DNA of 64,000 nt from assembly GCA_028023455.1 (NCBI GenBank), contig JAQFVV010000451.1:1-64000 (forward strand), read 5' to 3'. The translations under genes and the position numbers were made by a program. Shown here piece by piece: positions 24,390 to 36,478 of this stretch. The notes below the pieces were generated by a model. The model worked only from the letters and a program-made list of their open reading frames with translations, was not told the origin of the DNA and made no database searches. The DNA is from Epiperipatus broadwayi (lineage: Eukaryota > Onychophora > Udeonychophora > Euonychophora > Peripatidae). How positions within the stretch are numbered: position 1 is the stretch's first letter; every line of letters begins with the position of its first letter.

Positions 24390-26065
24390 CATGAAAAAGA
24401 ATTTAATATCCAGAGTTTTGTAAAATGGTATGAAAGAAAATTAATGACATAAGAAAATATAATTTTAATTAGCAAAGAAAGTTATAGAAGTGGATAAAAG
24501 CTTCAAAAGTGTAAAACAACATCGTGGTATTGAAAAAAAAATTGCTTATGTAATAAGAAGAAAATGAGATCATAAAATATGTGGAAGAATTCTATAAAGA
24601 ATTATACAGCAATAAAGAATAAGAAAACAAAGTATCCTCAACAATTTTACATTTTCTGAATTACCGACAATTTTAAATGAAGCAATAAGACATGCAATTA
24701 AATCTATGAAAAACCTTCAAGTAATGATGGAATTATAATTGCTATCTTAAAAAAGCAGGTAGAGAAATAGAAATCTTTTGGCAAAGTTCTATACCAAATA
24801 TCTAAACGATAAACATGTAGGAGGTGATTAGAAGAATGCAGTATTTATATTAATATTTTTAAAAGGTGATGAAGAAGATATTGGAAAATACAGACATATT
24901 AGTCTTTTATCAGTTCTATACCACTTTTTTACTAAAATAATTACAACTCATCTACAGTAAACTTTGAATTTTAACCAATCAAAAGAATAAGTTGGACTTA
25001 AAAATGGTTTTGGCATAGTAGATTACATTCCAGTATTGAGACAAGTTGCAGAAAGGACCAATGAATATGAGTTGCCATTATGTTTTGGATTTGTAGATTA
25101 TAAAAAGGCATTTGGTTATATAAGAATTTATACAGTGCTTAAAATGTTGAATCATCAAAATATATTCCCAGGATATTTGTCCGATTTTGAAGAATATTTA
25201 TCAAAATCTGACAACAATGATTAGATTACATAGTTGATACTAGAAGAATTAGCACTGAGAAGAATGTAAAATAAAATAATTCAATATCTCCAAAACATTT
25301 TATAGCAGTTTTATAAAAAGTATTTTGAGAATTAAAATGAGAAGTTAAGGTAGTAAAAGTAAGTGAAGATATTTAAGATATCTAGATTTTACAGATGGTG
25401 TGGTTGTTTTTGCGAATATTGCTTTAGAAATTCAGAAATTATTGCAAGAGTTATCTGGCAAAATTGAGAAAGTAAAAAGACTAAAGTAATATTCAGTGGA
25501 TTTTCCCAAAAGAAGAAATTATGATGAATTACAATGTTACCAATATCAAATACCCTAATCCAATTATGTAAACACAATAGATGAAATTAATCATAGAATT
25601 AAACTTGGATGGAAAGCTTTTGGTAGAAATAACAACACTAAAATGAAGTGTGTCATTATATTTGAAAAATAACTGTTTTATCAGTTCTTACTTATAGATA
25701 TTATAGATTTGAAATTTGGATACTTAACAGAAGAACAGTACAGAAATTTCAGACCATTCAATAATGTATAGAGAGATTTATGCTAGGAGTAATTAGAAAA
25801 GATTGAAAACACAATACATGGTTGAAAGAACATATTGCTAGAAGAAATATTAATATATGGATAGTTGAAATCTTAAACTGGACTCCCAAGAAATTGTAAA
25901 AGCCTAAAAACAGATCACATGTGAGATGGATGAATGAAATAAGAAAGTTTGTTGGTGTGATATGGAGAAGATAGGCTAGAGATCAGAGAACTTGGATTAA
26001 ATCTGGAGATCTACATCCTGCCATGGATCAATAATGATTGAAAATAATCATGATAAATCATAATT
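24390..26065 (+). pseudogene. RTE-like LINE, reverse transcriptase to 3' end
   Basis: The translated order matches RTE-type reverse transcriptases: a linker with SFKSVKQHRGI, then AIKSMKN near 24690, KGDEEDIGKYRHISLLS near 24865, LRQVAERTNEYELPLCFGFV followed by DYKKAF (25036-25110, RT motif A), LDFTDGVVVFAN near 25383 in place of the YADD box (the catalytic pair reads Thr-Asp), then EINHRIKLGWKAFG (thumb), and a C-terminal block with HVRWMNEIRKFVGV, DQRTWIKSGDL and a 3' end at about 26045 with tggttgaaaat-like sequence. Stops and frameshifts are numerous. The endonuclease part may be at 22400-22765. The enzyme would have copied its RNA at a nicked target; this copy cannot. Confidence 0.85.
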
Positions 26066-26069
26066 TATG

Positions 26070-26605
26070 CTATCAATTATCAATAAACTACACTTTTAAA
26101 ATAATTGGTATGATTTAATCTTCTTTACATACTGCATATCAAAATATAATTTTTACATTCTAAATCACAACAATATTCTTATTTTACGTATTAATTAATT
26201 AGTAGCTAATCCAGCCTTAACAACTTACATACAAGAATATTGGATACATTCCTAAAATTTTCTGGTTAATATTGCACGTTTTAAATTTTTGGTACCAAAG
26301 GAATCATTATGGCTTATTCGTAATTAAACTATAATTGCTTTAAAGTAAAAAAAATTATTTAAATATTTCCGATTATCTATCAATTGCACAATTAAACAAA
26401 GATTGATTATATTTATTATTTGAGAAATTGTTAATAAATAATTGTCCTTGCGATAGTATCACGCACACAAACAAGCGTTACACAAAACGTTTTTAATCAA
26501 ACAATAAAATTTTAGTTTGTATCTTTTCCACTAGATGGAGATATCATACAACGTAAAGTAGAATTTTAAGCGAACTAATAACTATAAGTGAATTAAAAAT
26601 ATTTG
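26070..26605. other. No feature recognised
   Basis: AT-rich, no open frame, no repeat structure noticed. Confidence 0.45.
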
Positions 26606-26609
26606 GAAA

Positions 26610-26740
26610 GTTATAATATAGGAATGGCAATAGATTAGTAAAAACAGTATTTGATTGGATTAAGTGGAGAAGACAACAAATATCTTGGGCAGTAAAAGTT
26701 TTACAATATACAAAGATAACAATTAAATAAATATTCCTTT
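26610..26740 (+). pseudogene. Small fragment of the LINE family found at 58-63 kb
   Basis: The translation NRLVKTVFDWIKW followed by SWAVKVLQYTK lines up with RIAKIVFNWIM and RWVRKVMRYAK of the LINE at 60695-60790, at the same spacing. Only about 40 residues are recognisable, so this is a truncated, old copy. Confidence 0.5.
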
Positions 26741-27020
26741 ATAAACTTTTTACAAAGCAAAAAATCATTTTTAAATCGATTAACTCTTTTTACAGTTACG
26801 AATGAACAGCTGATTTCTAAACGGGGTAAATGCGCAGAAAATATTTACATAAATATGAGAGGTGAAAACCCCATATACCAATTTAAGTTGGTTAGAGAAA
26901 AAAAAATAGAATTATGGAAATGATTGTGTATATATAAAAGAAGCTTGGAATTATATAAAAATTAACAAAATATGAATGGAAGTATGATAACAGTAAAATA
27001 AGTTTATTGTTTATTTAGCA

Positions 27021-27986
27021 CACCTGGGTCTCGTTTTATGCAGATTATTTTAATGCGATTTTGAAGTTATGCGATTCATATTTCTTCTTAATATCGTCTA
27101 TATTTATTAGATATCAAGAAATTTAAATTATTAATAACTTATTTTCACTTGAAATACTTTTTTTTTTTTTCAAAAATATAACGTTATTAACGTGAATATG
27201 GCCTGAAGCTGTATTTAGAATTTTAGCTTCTATGTAAATAACCTATTTATACTAATGAGTAAATAATAATAATAGATTTATACTTACATATAAAAATAAC
27301 GCAATAAATATTCAAAAAAATTAAACTTTTAAAACGTATATTTTGTTATATATAACAGAAATAAATAATCTTTTAGATTTTTAAAATAAAAAACGAAGAT
27401 TTTATAAGCTGAAAATAATCTTTCTAATGATAATGTATAATTTTTTTGTTTTGATTTCAATCTTATTTTTTTAATATAGAAACAGAAAACCATTAAAACA
27501 GCATAAGACTGAATGTGGCGCTAGTTGTTCATTACATCACGAATAAAAAGAAAGTGACTAACAGGTTTCTCTGGGCATAATTGCTGAAAGATTCTTGACT
27601 TTGTTTAAGGAGAAGCTACAATACATCATATCACATCGAATCTGATTTCTTTCCAGTTTGCAAAGGAATGCTAGCGATAATAATTAAAATATGTATGAAA
27701 AATGTAAAATTAAATATTGTAGTTAATAAAAAAAATAAAAAAATTTTGTCTTGTATTAATTTTTTTCAAATATTTGAAATTTTTTATTAGTCATACTTTA
27801 TTTGCTTATTTTTTTAGTGTGAATTTTAGAGTAATTTTTCTTTATTGCTTTGCTTTTATGCGAATTCTGAAAATTACAGACCCTATCCCCCATTTTTCAA
27901 TGTAAGTTAAGTCTATTTTTGTGCAATTTTTTTTAAATAAGGGTTTTCTGTGGAACCCATCTACCCCATAAAGTGAAACCCAGGTG
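27021..27986. mobile_element. Tigger/pogo-type non-autonomous element, copy 2
   Basis: Starts with cacctgggtctcgttttatg and ends with ccccataaagtgaaacccag then gtg, and is collinear with 12759-13729 along its length (about 85-90% identity by eye). TA follows the right end (27987-27988); the left flank is CA, so the target duplication has probably mutated. It carries the same LINE 3'-tail segment as copy 1 at the equivalent place (27550-27645). No transposase frame is present. Confidence 0.75.
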
Positions 27987-28227
27987 TATAAGTTCAGGAG
28001 CTTTAGATATTAGAAAAGAAGACAAAAATTGAATAAGCGTCTGAACTGTAGCTGTAGTTAAAGTGGAGAAGAGAGAAAAAGCCGTTTTTTTTTGAAAAGT
28101 AGGATGTTGAAAGAATATCATGATGAAGGTTATAAAAAGTGAGAGAAATTTAAAGGTAAAGTGAATCAAAAAATTTCTGTTGAGGTTCTTATGACATTTT
28201 CTTTAGGTTTTCACAATGAACTTAGTG

Positions 28228-28716
28228 AATATCAGAATAAATATAGGGGATTTGAACTCAGATTTTCAAGCACCCTTTAACTAGTCACACTATTTCATAC
28301 AACTGATACACATGACCACACATATGTAGAAAAAATAAATCACCAATATATGTACTTCGTGCTATACCAGCACTCATCAGTTGGTCCACATTATCATCTC
28401 CCACACATATATATAATCAATGCTCAGTTTATATTAAGATAGCAAATCTTCACACTTTAATGGACAGGCATTCTTCATAAACCTGGAGCTTAATTGCAAG
28501 TATAAGGATTTGAACTCAGATATTCAAGCACCCTTTAACTATTCACACTATCTCATACAACTGATACACATGACCACACATATGTAGAAAAATAAATAAT
28601 CACCAATATATATATTTCGTACTAAAACAGCACTCATCAGTTGGTCCAGATTATCATCTCCCACACACATATATAATCAGTGCTCAGTTCATATTAAGAT
28701 AGCAAATATCAGAATA
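28228..28716 (-). mobile_element. Tandem SINE-like dimer with 12-bp target duplication
   Basis: Two direct units of 258 bp period begin at about 28251 and 28509 (both with tttgaactcaga). Each contains ccctttaactattcacacta, tcatacaactgatacacatg, cagcactcatcagttggtcc and atatataatcagtgctcagt. The whole lies between copies of aatatcagaata at 28228-28239 and 28705-28716, so it was inserted as one unit. On the minus strand each unit has A-box-like and B-box-like words (GTGTGAATAGTTAAAGG, GAGTTCAAATCC) about 35 bases apart. Confidence 0.75.
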
Positions 28717-28719
28717 TAA

Positions 28720-29535
28720 TAATGCTATTAATGATACAGTTTTCATTAAAGAGGGATTGGAGGGGGGAAATAAACAATCAGAGTTGGAAAAATGATTGGA
28801 TAATAAAAAGTAAGATGAAGATGCATTTCTTATAGTATATAATGGTTTTGGAGAAGGAGAACGTTTCACATGTCCAATAATATTTCTGAGCATATAGCCT
28901 AGGGCAGAAATTTTTGTCTACATCTAAACAGAAGCCATTTTATATCACATCAATCACATATCAGCATATAAAGAGATTGGAAAGAACATTAATAATATCA
29001 AAAGTATGGAAAAAAAATTATCAAAAAGTTGCAAAAAAATAAGTGAATAATCGTGAAGGTGATATAAAGCTAATCTTTAAAAAAAAAAAATCAAACATAT
29101 CATTAGAATCAAAAATAATAAAAAAATTGAAATTCTGATTAATTTCCCTATATAAAAATTTATTTTTTTTTAATTTTGTAAAAAACACACTGGTTTATTA
29201 TTAGTAGTAGTAGTATTTGTAAAAAGAAAACTACATAATAAACAACCATAAATATATCTGTGTGAAAGATAAGATAAAAAATTATTAAAATAGTCCATTA
29301 CATTTAAAAACCTTTCCAATAGCCCCCCCCCCCAAACAAGAAGAGTGATAAAAAAGACATCTGTATTCATCAAACTTATCAATTCCAGGCAAAGAGGGTT
29401 TAAATCGTCTTCCATCTTTATTTTATTCTGTAGCTAAAAGTAGCTAATTACAGTTTTACTGAACAATTTTGAATGCTTAACTGGATTAACTATGTCCAAC
29501 AATTTAAAAAAGAGAATATTATGCTTGCTAAAAAA
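28720..29535. other. No gene recognised; 11-base C run at 29323-29333
   Basis: Short minus-strand frames at 28684-28893 and 29170-29415 overlap the repeat above or low-complexity sequence and have no family resemblance. The uninterrupted C run is unusual in such AT-rich DNA. Confidence 0.45.
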
Positions 29536-29544
29536 ATATATTGA

Positions 29545-29640
29545 CTTACACTGCCCAGATTCGATCCTGAGTTGTAAGTATAGCAAATGGATGCACCATC
29601 ATTATATCATAAAGACTCACTCCTCTTACACAAACTTATA
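29545..29640 (-). repeat. tRNA-related SINE
   Basis: Read on the minus strand, GATATAATGATGGTGCATCC resembles a tRNA D-arm/A box, and about 25 bases later GGATCGAATCTGG closely matches the B box (GGTTCGAATCC). The segment does not fold into a full cloverleaf, so it is a tRNA-derived repeat rather than a tRNA gene. A T-run (A-run on the minus strand) lies close by. Confidence 0.55.
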
Positions 29641-29649
29641 TATATATAT

Positions 29650-31450
29650 ATATGCAAGATATTTTTAAAGTGACTATTTTGTGAATAACGTTTAATCAAT
29701 AAAAATATATAGCTAATCAAAACATAGACTACTTTCTATGTGATACTTTCAGAGCCTCTACAAATCCCAAAGTAATGAACTGTTTTTGCGGAACACACTT
29801 TCAACGATTTCCATAATATGATTACAAAAATTAGTTACATGTTTAATTTTGTATATAAATTTAACCCTCTACACTAATTACTTAACTGAATTAATTTAAT
29901 AAAGTTATTGTTAATACTTAAAAATAATTTATTTAATGCTATTCTTCACTGTATATCTGTCTCATTACTAAGGTTTGATTAAGATTATAGCTCATTATCT
30001 AGGTATCTGTGCCCGCAGTTAGTTATTGCTCAGAATATGACCAAGTAGAATTAGGATTGTTTTAGTAAATGATTTCATCATCATCATAGTCTTCATTTAC
30101 ATGAAGAGGTAATCTCAGGATAACCTAATTATATCTTTTAAAAATAATGATACTAGATTTAAGTGATCTTTAAGCTGATCATGCAAAAAATAGTTTCAAT
30201 TTTGGAAAGAATTACCCAATATAATTCAAATTCTTATTGTTGTATTGTAATTGATCTGTGCCAATTAGAATATGTGGTTTGATCATCATCAAGAATCCTA
30301 AAAGCTAGTCATCAAATTTGTTTATGTGCTCATTTTAGTGTCATAAAGAGTGATTTGCCTTTATTTATGAGCTATCACTTTATAAAACCATATCTTATAT
30401 TTGTTTATTCTATCAAATAAATATTTAATTGATACATAAATTGTGCTTCAATGTGATTATAACCAACAGTTCATCAACATATAGTGAAACAGTCAGATCT
30501 GTCTATCCTACTGTTTCACCTACAATGTTATAGTAGTATTTTTATTTACATACCCATATACCCAAATCCTCATATATTAGACTAATTTTAGAATTAATAA
30601 TCATAGTTATGTATGTGTGTGTATATTATAGCATACATTATAGAAAGTGTATGTATATGTATAATAAATCAACTTAGATGCACACATATATATTACTATT
30701 TGCTAAATAAATGTAAATCTTGATGTATATGTAACCAAGACTTATATATATTATGACAGGCACACTTCGTATGGTCATGCATAAGATGATATAAAATAAA
30801 ATGGGCCTAAAATATGTAATAAAAGCTATTAAACATGTGTGTATGCAGTCTAAATAAATTTTAATCAAGTCAAATTATAAAATAGGTGAGAGATGTCTGT
30901 GGATATGTCATATACTTGTACACACAAGAAAAGCCAATAGTTAAGGTTTATAATTTGAAGTATTAGCTATATGCTTATAATTTATTTTTATTATTATTTT
31001 ATGTTCACTTTTTTTTTTATAAACACAAAGATGTGTATGCATAATTTGTATAATTTTTTTTGTTTGTTAAATGCTTATGAAAAGAAAGGGAAATGGTAAT
31101 ATTTAAAAATCTAACATATAGGTAATTTTAAATCAAAAGTAGTATTAGATATCTTTCTCTACAAACCCATTGTTCTAAATTTAAGAAAAGCCTAAAGGCA
31201 AGTACATTTTAATAGAGAAGTAATTTTGTTTCTTTTTTTTTTAATTATCAAAGATTTCAACTCAACAAAAGAGTTTGTTAAAATTTATGTTAATGTGGAT
31301 GGGGAAAGATATCTAATTTAATTAAAAATATGTTTTAAATGGAATCTGATTATCGGAAAATAACATATAATCAAACTTTTTTATGTGTTTGTGTATGTTG
31401 AATCAGATAGTGGTCAGATAATCAATTGAATTAAAAATAAATAAATTCTT
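29650..31450. other. AT-rich DNA, no feature recognised
   Basis: TA and CATA-type low-complexity sequence is common (29640-29653, 30600-30720). No protein family resemblance in any of the short frames. Confidence 0.5.
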
Positions 31451-31471
31451 GAGATTAATTAGTGGATGTCA

Positions 31472-31969
31472 ACCATTTCTTAGTATGGAAAAGAGGATTC
31501 ACCAAAATCAATCCTCAATGCCAGCTATGTAATACTGCCGATGAAACCATCCAACATTTACTTTATAATTGTCCGTTTCTTTTCCAAATCAGAAACTTCA
31601 TCACAGAGAAAGTTACATCTGACATCAGAGAAGCCTTAAATATCCAGAATGCCATCAAGACAGGAATTTTTTCTCTTATCCGATTCTCTGTCTTCCTTAC
31701 TTTGCAGTCTGGTTGACTAGATGCAATGTGTTTTCCATCATTCAGGCTCTTCAGTCACAGAGACCTTTATAGATCTTGTGTCAAGAGCATAAGTCCCAGG
31801 GACCGGATGCTTGCACCAGAATGGTTATACAAAGAGACTTGGTCCAGGATTGATCTACCAAGCATTTGACCTTATGAACTTTTGCAATCAGTCATGCAGT
31901 ATACCATGTATGAAAATAGTATCATGAAACCATGTAAACTTTGTTAATAAAATTTAAAAAAAAAAAAAA
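31472..31969 (+). mobile_element. 5'-truncated poly(A) LINE with 15-bp target duplication
   Basis: Direct repeats aattagtggatgtca flank the insert (31457-31471 and 31970-31984). Its 3' end is a run of 17 or more A. The open frame from the left edge to 31716 encodes the C-terminal end of a LINE ORF2-like protein with the zinc-knuckle CQLCNTADETIQHLLYNC (Cys-x2-Cys-x8-His-x4-Cys spacing). Truncation at the 5' side, target duplication and poly(A) together are the signature of target-primed reverse transcription. The protein region is unbroken for 80 codons before a stop, and the target duplication is perfect, so this is among the younger insertions here. An L1/Tx1-type source fits the poly(A) tail, but the clade is not settled by this short piece. 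Confidence 0.85.
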
Positions 31970-32459
31970 AATTAGTGGATGTCATAGGAATACTTCACGC
32001 ATTGTATGAATCCACTAACAAAAGTCAAATTTAATTAATTAAATGTGTTTCAGAGGGGTAACTAGATTGAGATTCTAATGAGGAGGGCTAAATGCTGTTC
32101 ATGAGTTTAGTGGAAATCAATTGTACATAGGCATTCAATCGGATACAAGCAGTCACTAAGACAAGCAGTCATTAAGTCAATCATTCACTGACTTATGCTA
32201 ACTTTTTACATTCATCTGAACTTGTTTGTTTTTTATTCTAATTATTTTTCTTAAATCATGCTGATATAAACTTCAAGATGTTTTCCAAATAGACAATTCA
32301 TATTAGTGCGGTAGAGAACTGTGTTTGTGGGAAGGTGTTGGAACTCAAAGTCAAAAAATTGTTACCAGTGCTTTAGAAAACAAAAAGAAAGCACTACTGT
32401 TAGTTGATAATTGTTAATTAAAAAAGAAATTTATAATTAAACCTCAAGTACAAATGTAC

Positions 32460-32665
32460 TCGCGTTAGTGAAATGATCATGGGGTAGGAACCCCCACTCA
32501 GTGCACCCGCCCAGCTCCACTCCTGCCATCAGCAAGGTCTCCTAATCCAGCCATCAAATGATGATGAAAGCAGCCGAATGATGCCATGTTAAAGAAAAGT
32601 CCCTGCCATCCTGGATGAACAGATACTTGGTCTACTCATAACCCCTAGACATATGATAGAGACTT
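32460..32665. other. Locally GC-rich island of unknown origin
   Basis: About 200 bp with C-rich words (accccc, gcacccgcccagctcc, ccctgccatcctgg) stand out from the AT-rich surroundings. No open frame, terminal repeat or tRNA-like box is seen. The ATGATGATG repeats inside resemble tails of some LINE/SINE families. It may be a transposon end or recently acquired sequence. Confidence 0.4.
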
Positions 32666-33114
32666 TATGTGGTACTCTTATTAATGTTATTATTTTTTAT
32701 GCTAGTAATTTCATACAAATATCAATGAAATAAATCTTTTATTAATGTATTTCTCTCTGTAAGATAATATTTTATTTATCATTCCGGGTTTACAAAATGT
32801 ATTCATGTGCGAGTTATGAACCTCAGACCACTTTCTCACTAGTTGATTCTTTATATTTTTACATTCTCTTTTTTTATTAATACATCTATAATACTCTCAT
32901 ATATATATATATATTTTATTATGCATTGGGTTTGTTATTATTATATATTTATCTTGGGAATTGGTGAAGGGATTCAATAAATATTTATTTATAAAACCAC
33001 CTTACTGCTTTGATAATCATATTTCTTTCTCTAAAATAATAAGACACTTAGATAATTGTGCGAGTTTTAGTTTCCCATTTCTTTACCTGAGATAAAGAGA
33101 ATGATGAGCTAGCA

Positions 33115-33431
33115 CAGGGATCCCCAACCTTTTGCACTTAAGAGCACATTCTATAATACCGGCCAGGTGGCAGGCACCATTTATTTTTTCAATGTAAATT
33201 TATAGTTGGATATTGTTAATAATACACATAATGTACAAAAAAATATTTATTTCAAAAATAAAATTTTAACATTTGATTACAATATAATACAATAATTTAC
33301 AAGAAAATTTTAAAAATTAAATTTATTTGTATCGGATAAATAATTTTTTATTGTGTTCAGATAGCAGCGGGCACATATAAAATGGTCTGTGGGCACCATG
33401 GCGCCCGCAGGCATAGGGTTGGGGACCCCTG
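33115..33431. mobile_element. hAT-type MITE with 8-bp target duplication
   Basis: The 317-bp element begins CAGGGATCCCCAACC and ends GGTTGGGGACCCCTG, an imperfect 15-bp inverted pair of the CAGGGGTCCCCAACC type used by hAT elements. It is flanked by agctagca (33107-33114) and agttagca (33432-33439), an 8-bp duplication with one mismatch, as hAT transposases make. The ends are GC-rich (for example ccatggcgcccgcaggca) and the middle is AT-rich. There is no coding capacity, so it would need a hAT transposase from elsewhere. Confidence 0.9.
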
Positions 33432-33439
33432 AGTTAGCA

Positions 33440-35350
33440 TATGGGATACTCCCTTATCGGGATTTAAATCATTGGTCATTGAGTGTTTATCTCTATTAGA
33501 TTTAGTTTGATTCATTTTATTTCATATTATTATTGGCCTTACATATCCTTTCAGGAGGGAGAATTAATATTTTTCTTTCTGGGAGTGGCACAAAGGATTT
33601 AAATTAAAGAAATTTTTCAAATGTATGTAAGAGTCAATACTTTTATAAATGTACCGATGACTGTATCAAACCGATCATAAAAAAGATTTGAAATTACTTC
33701 CTATCCTGGCATGCCACCATATTTGTTTCATGTTCAATATGTGCGCATGCTTGCCTTACCAGGGTAGGGATGAACTGGTATAATATATATATGCAGACAA
33801 GAAATAGTGTGATAGGCATAAACATTATAAGTTTTCTTTATTTAAATAATTTTATAAATATAATATTTGAAATTATAATATTTCTGCATATGTAGTTAAA
33901 TTCTGTTTAAATGTGTTACATATATATAATAAAGGTTTGCCAGCTTTCAGATTTGTTTTTTGTAAAGAAATAATTTAATAAAATTGATTCATCTCACTAT
34001 ATTTTGAACTACTTATAAGGTTAAAAATAAGATTTTAAAATAAGGTGGAAGAAATTAACTTGACCAAAGCTTGCAAAAAAAATCAATAATGCAGCAGGAG
34101 TCACTGGGTTTGTCAATAGTATAGCAAACTAATTAGAAAGGCAGATATAAAATTAAGAACTAATTAAAAACTATATAAAAACATGGTTTTAGCTTTCACA
34201 TTATTACATGTAGTTAACGAAGAAAAACACATGTGGCTAAAGTAAAAGAGAGGGGGAAAGGTCAGTATAAAGACCTATTTGCAGCCATTTTATTATTATT
34301 AAGTTTAAGATTCCTATAATCAGATTGCTAAAGTTGTTAATACTGAAGATGAAGGGCTAGTACAGAAAAAAGACTGGCTTTCCAGCTCCCGAAAGTGGTC
34401 TACAAGATGCGGGAACAGGATGGCCCGATACCAGCAACAAGATCAACATTGAATAAACATTTTAAATTTGCAGAAGTGTTACCATTTAAGTTCTTTTCTC
34501 AGGCATCTCATAACTTATCAAAGCTAGCTAAAATTACTATAAATGGCCAATATAATTTAAACTAATGTACTTTAAACTTTCAAATATTAATTATTAAACT
34601 AAAATGTAAATTTTATGTTATTATTTGATATCGTAAGTCTTGCCTGATTTAACTTGATTTAATCTGATTTAAGCCAAATTAAACTAATTTATCCTGATTT
34701 GATTTGATATTTAATTTATCTTAATTTCATTTCTTTTCACTAAGTAAAGTAAAGCCAAATCTTAGATTTCACTTGTGTAAAATCTTATTTATAATTTTAT
34801 ATGTTTTTTAGTTAAGTCTATGCCAATATTATTTTCAATTATTTGTTTATATATTTATGCTGTGTTTATTTAGAATGGAGTTTACTCATTTTTAAGTTAA
34901 CTAGTGAGAAATGGTTAGAGGTTCTCACGTGTAGATAATTTTGCATTTATTAGCACACAAACAAAACTAAATGAGTAAAATAAAGCTTGGTTGAGATATA
35001 TAATTAAGCAATTATAAATGATTAAAAATAGGTTTGTGTTAAATGGAAAATGTGGTTAATATTTAGCTGATGTAACTAAATACAGCATAAAGGTAGAATT
35101 TAATCTTATAATTATCCCAAAATATGTTGTAGCCCTCCTTACATATATATGAATGCCTATATAGATAACTTAATAAATTAGATTCATTATATTTCTTTAA
35201 TAGCATAATTATAAATGCTAATTTATGAACTGATTTATGGTGGTTCTATAAAAAGAAACTAATGTTTTGCATCTCAAGTTTATTATATAATGATGTAGTC
35301 AGTGGGGTGAATGTGTTCTTAGGAAGCAAGTATGCACATTTACTTATTTC
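33440..35350. other. AT-rich DNA with degenerate TGATTTAA repeats at 34640-34735
   Basis: Between 34640 and 34735 variants of tgatttaa/tgatttgat recur with no fixed period. About 34380-34445 is less AT-rich but without a recognisable frame. No gene is supported. Confidence 0.45.
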
Positions 35351-35361
35351 AGTATATTATC

Positions 35362-35470
35362 TCTTGAATGGGCTTCTGGTTTTAATGACCACCCCATCTA
35401 TTTAGTTCGGATAACTCTCTTTTCACAATGGGCTTTTGGTTTTAAGGGCCCTCCACTTAGAAATGGATCA
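35362..35470. repeat. Short direct duplication
   Basis: tgggcttctggttttaatg near 35369 recurs as tgggcttttggttttaagg near 35428, each followed by a CC-containing stretch; period about 60 bp. Confidence 0.45.
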
Positions 35471-35909
35471 GAAGCATCCAGATATCTTGATAAGCTGTTC
35501 AATCACCCAGACTAATAATGTCTCTTTCACAGCAATGGGCACAGTAGAAAAGAAACCAGTTACATGGTAACGAATCCTGTGAGCAAGAATGCATTCAAGA
35601 TGCACAGACTCAGATTGTATGTTTTATATATGCCTTAGTATCTGAAGTCTTACTACCCACCATCAGTTCATCCCTCCACAATAATTTATATTTCAGCTTT
35701 GATCTAAAACAGAATCTAGTTTTGTAAGCTTATAATCTATAGAGAGAATTGTGTACTGATCAAATAAAATATTAATTATGATTAAGAATGATCACTTCTG
35801 CAGATTAACTAAAGCAAATCTAGGCCACAAAACATAGCATAAATAGGGCACAAATAATCATGAGCTAAACTTGAAATAAATCTGTAGTGTTGTAATAATA
35901 GAGCTCATA

Positions 35910-36092
35910 AAAATGTAACTTGGTAAATTATATATCATCATCACCTGCGAGTGAGAGAAAATACTAAGTTTGTAAATTAAACAAAATGTGACTCCATAAA
36001 TCATCATCACCTGTGAGTAAGACCAAGTACTAAATATGTAAATTAAACAGCTGTAACTTATTCAATCATCATCACCTGCGAGTAAGACAGAT
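35910..36092. repeat. 65-bp tandem repeat, nearly three units
   Basis: tcatcatcacctgcgagt occurs at 35935, 36001 (one mismatch) and 36066, each followed by an aagac/gagag segment and tgtaaattaaac. Units are 85-90% alike by eye. It is a minisatellite with no coding capacity. Confidence 0.75.
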
Positions 36093-36478
36093 TTGTGTCA
36101 TTCAATTGTTTTATTTTATTTTATTACTTAAATTTTGGCTTTTATTAAATTTGTTTAAAATATAACTCTGCTTAGTGTCTAAATTTTTGCTCATTATTCA
36201 TTAGTTAATTATTAATTAGTAATTAGTTACTGTTTGAATATTTATGAATCACAGTCTAAATTTAATGATGTCTGTTAGTTGAGCCACACCTATATAGCTA
36301 TACTTTAGTTATGCCAATTTACATCATAGTCTCATGTTTCACCGATGTGCTACTGCCAGCACACGAATTAAGAAAATACTGGTGTAGCCTCATATATGTC
36401 ATCCGTAAGGTAGTAAATCTTTGAGTGTTCGTAAAATAACTGAAGTGAAATTGGATTCAGGGTCTCAACAACCTATTT

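Noticed and set aside
35910-36092. CRISPR-like array
   Set aside because: Direct repeats without regular unique spacers, in clearly eukaryotic DNA; it is a minisatellite.
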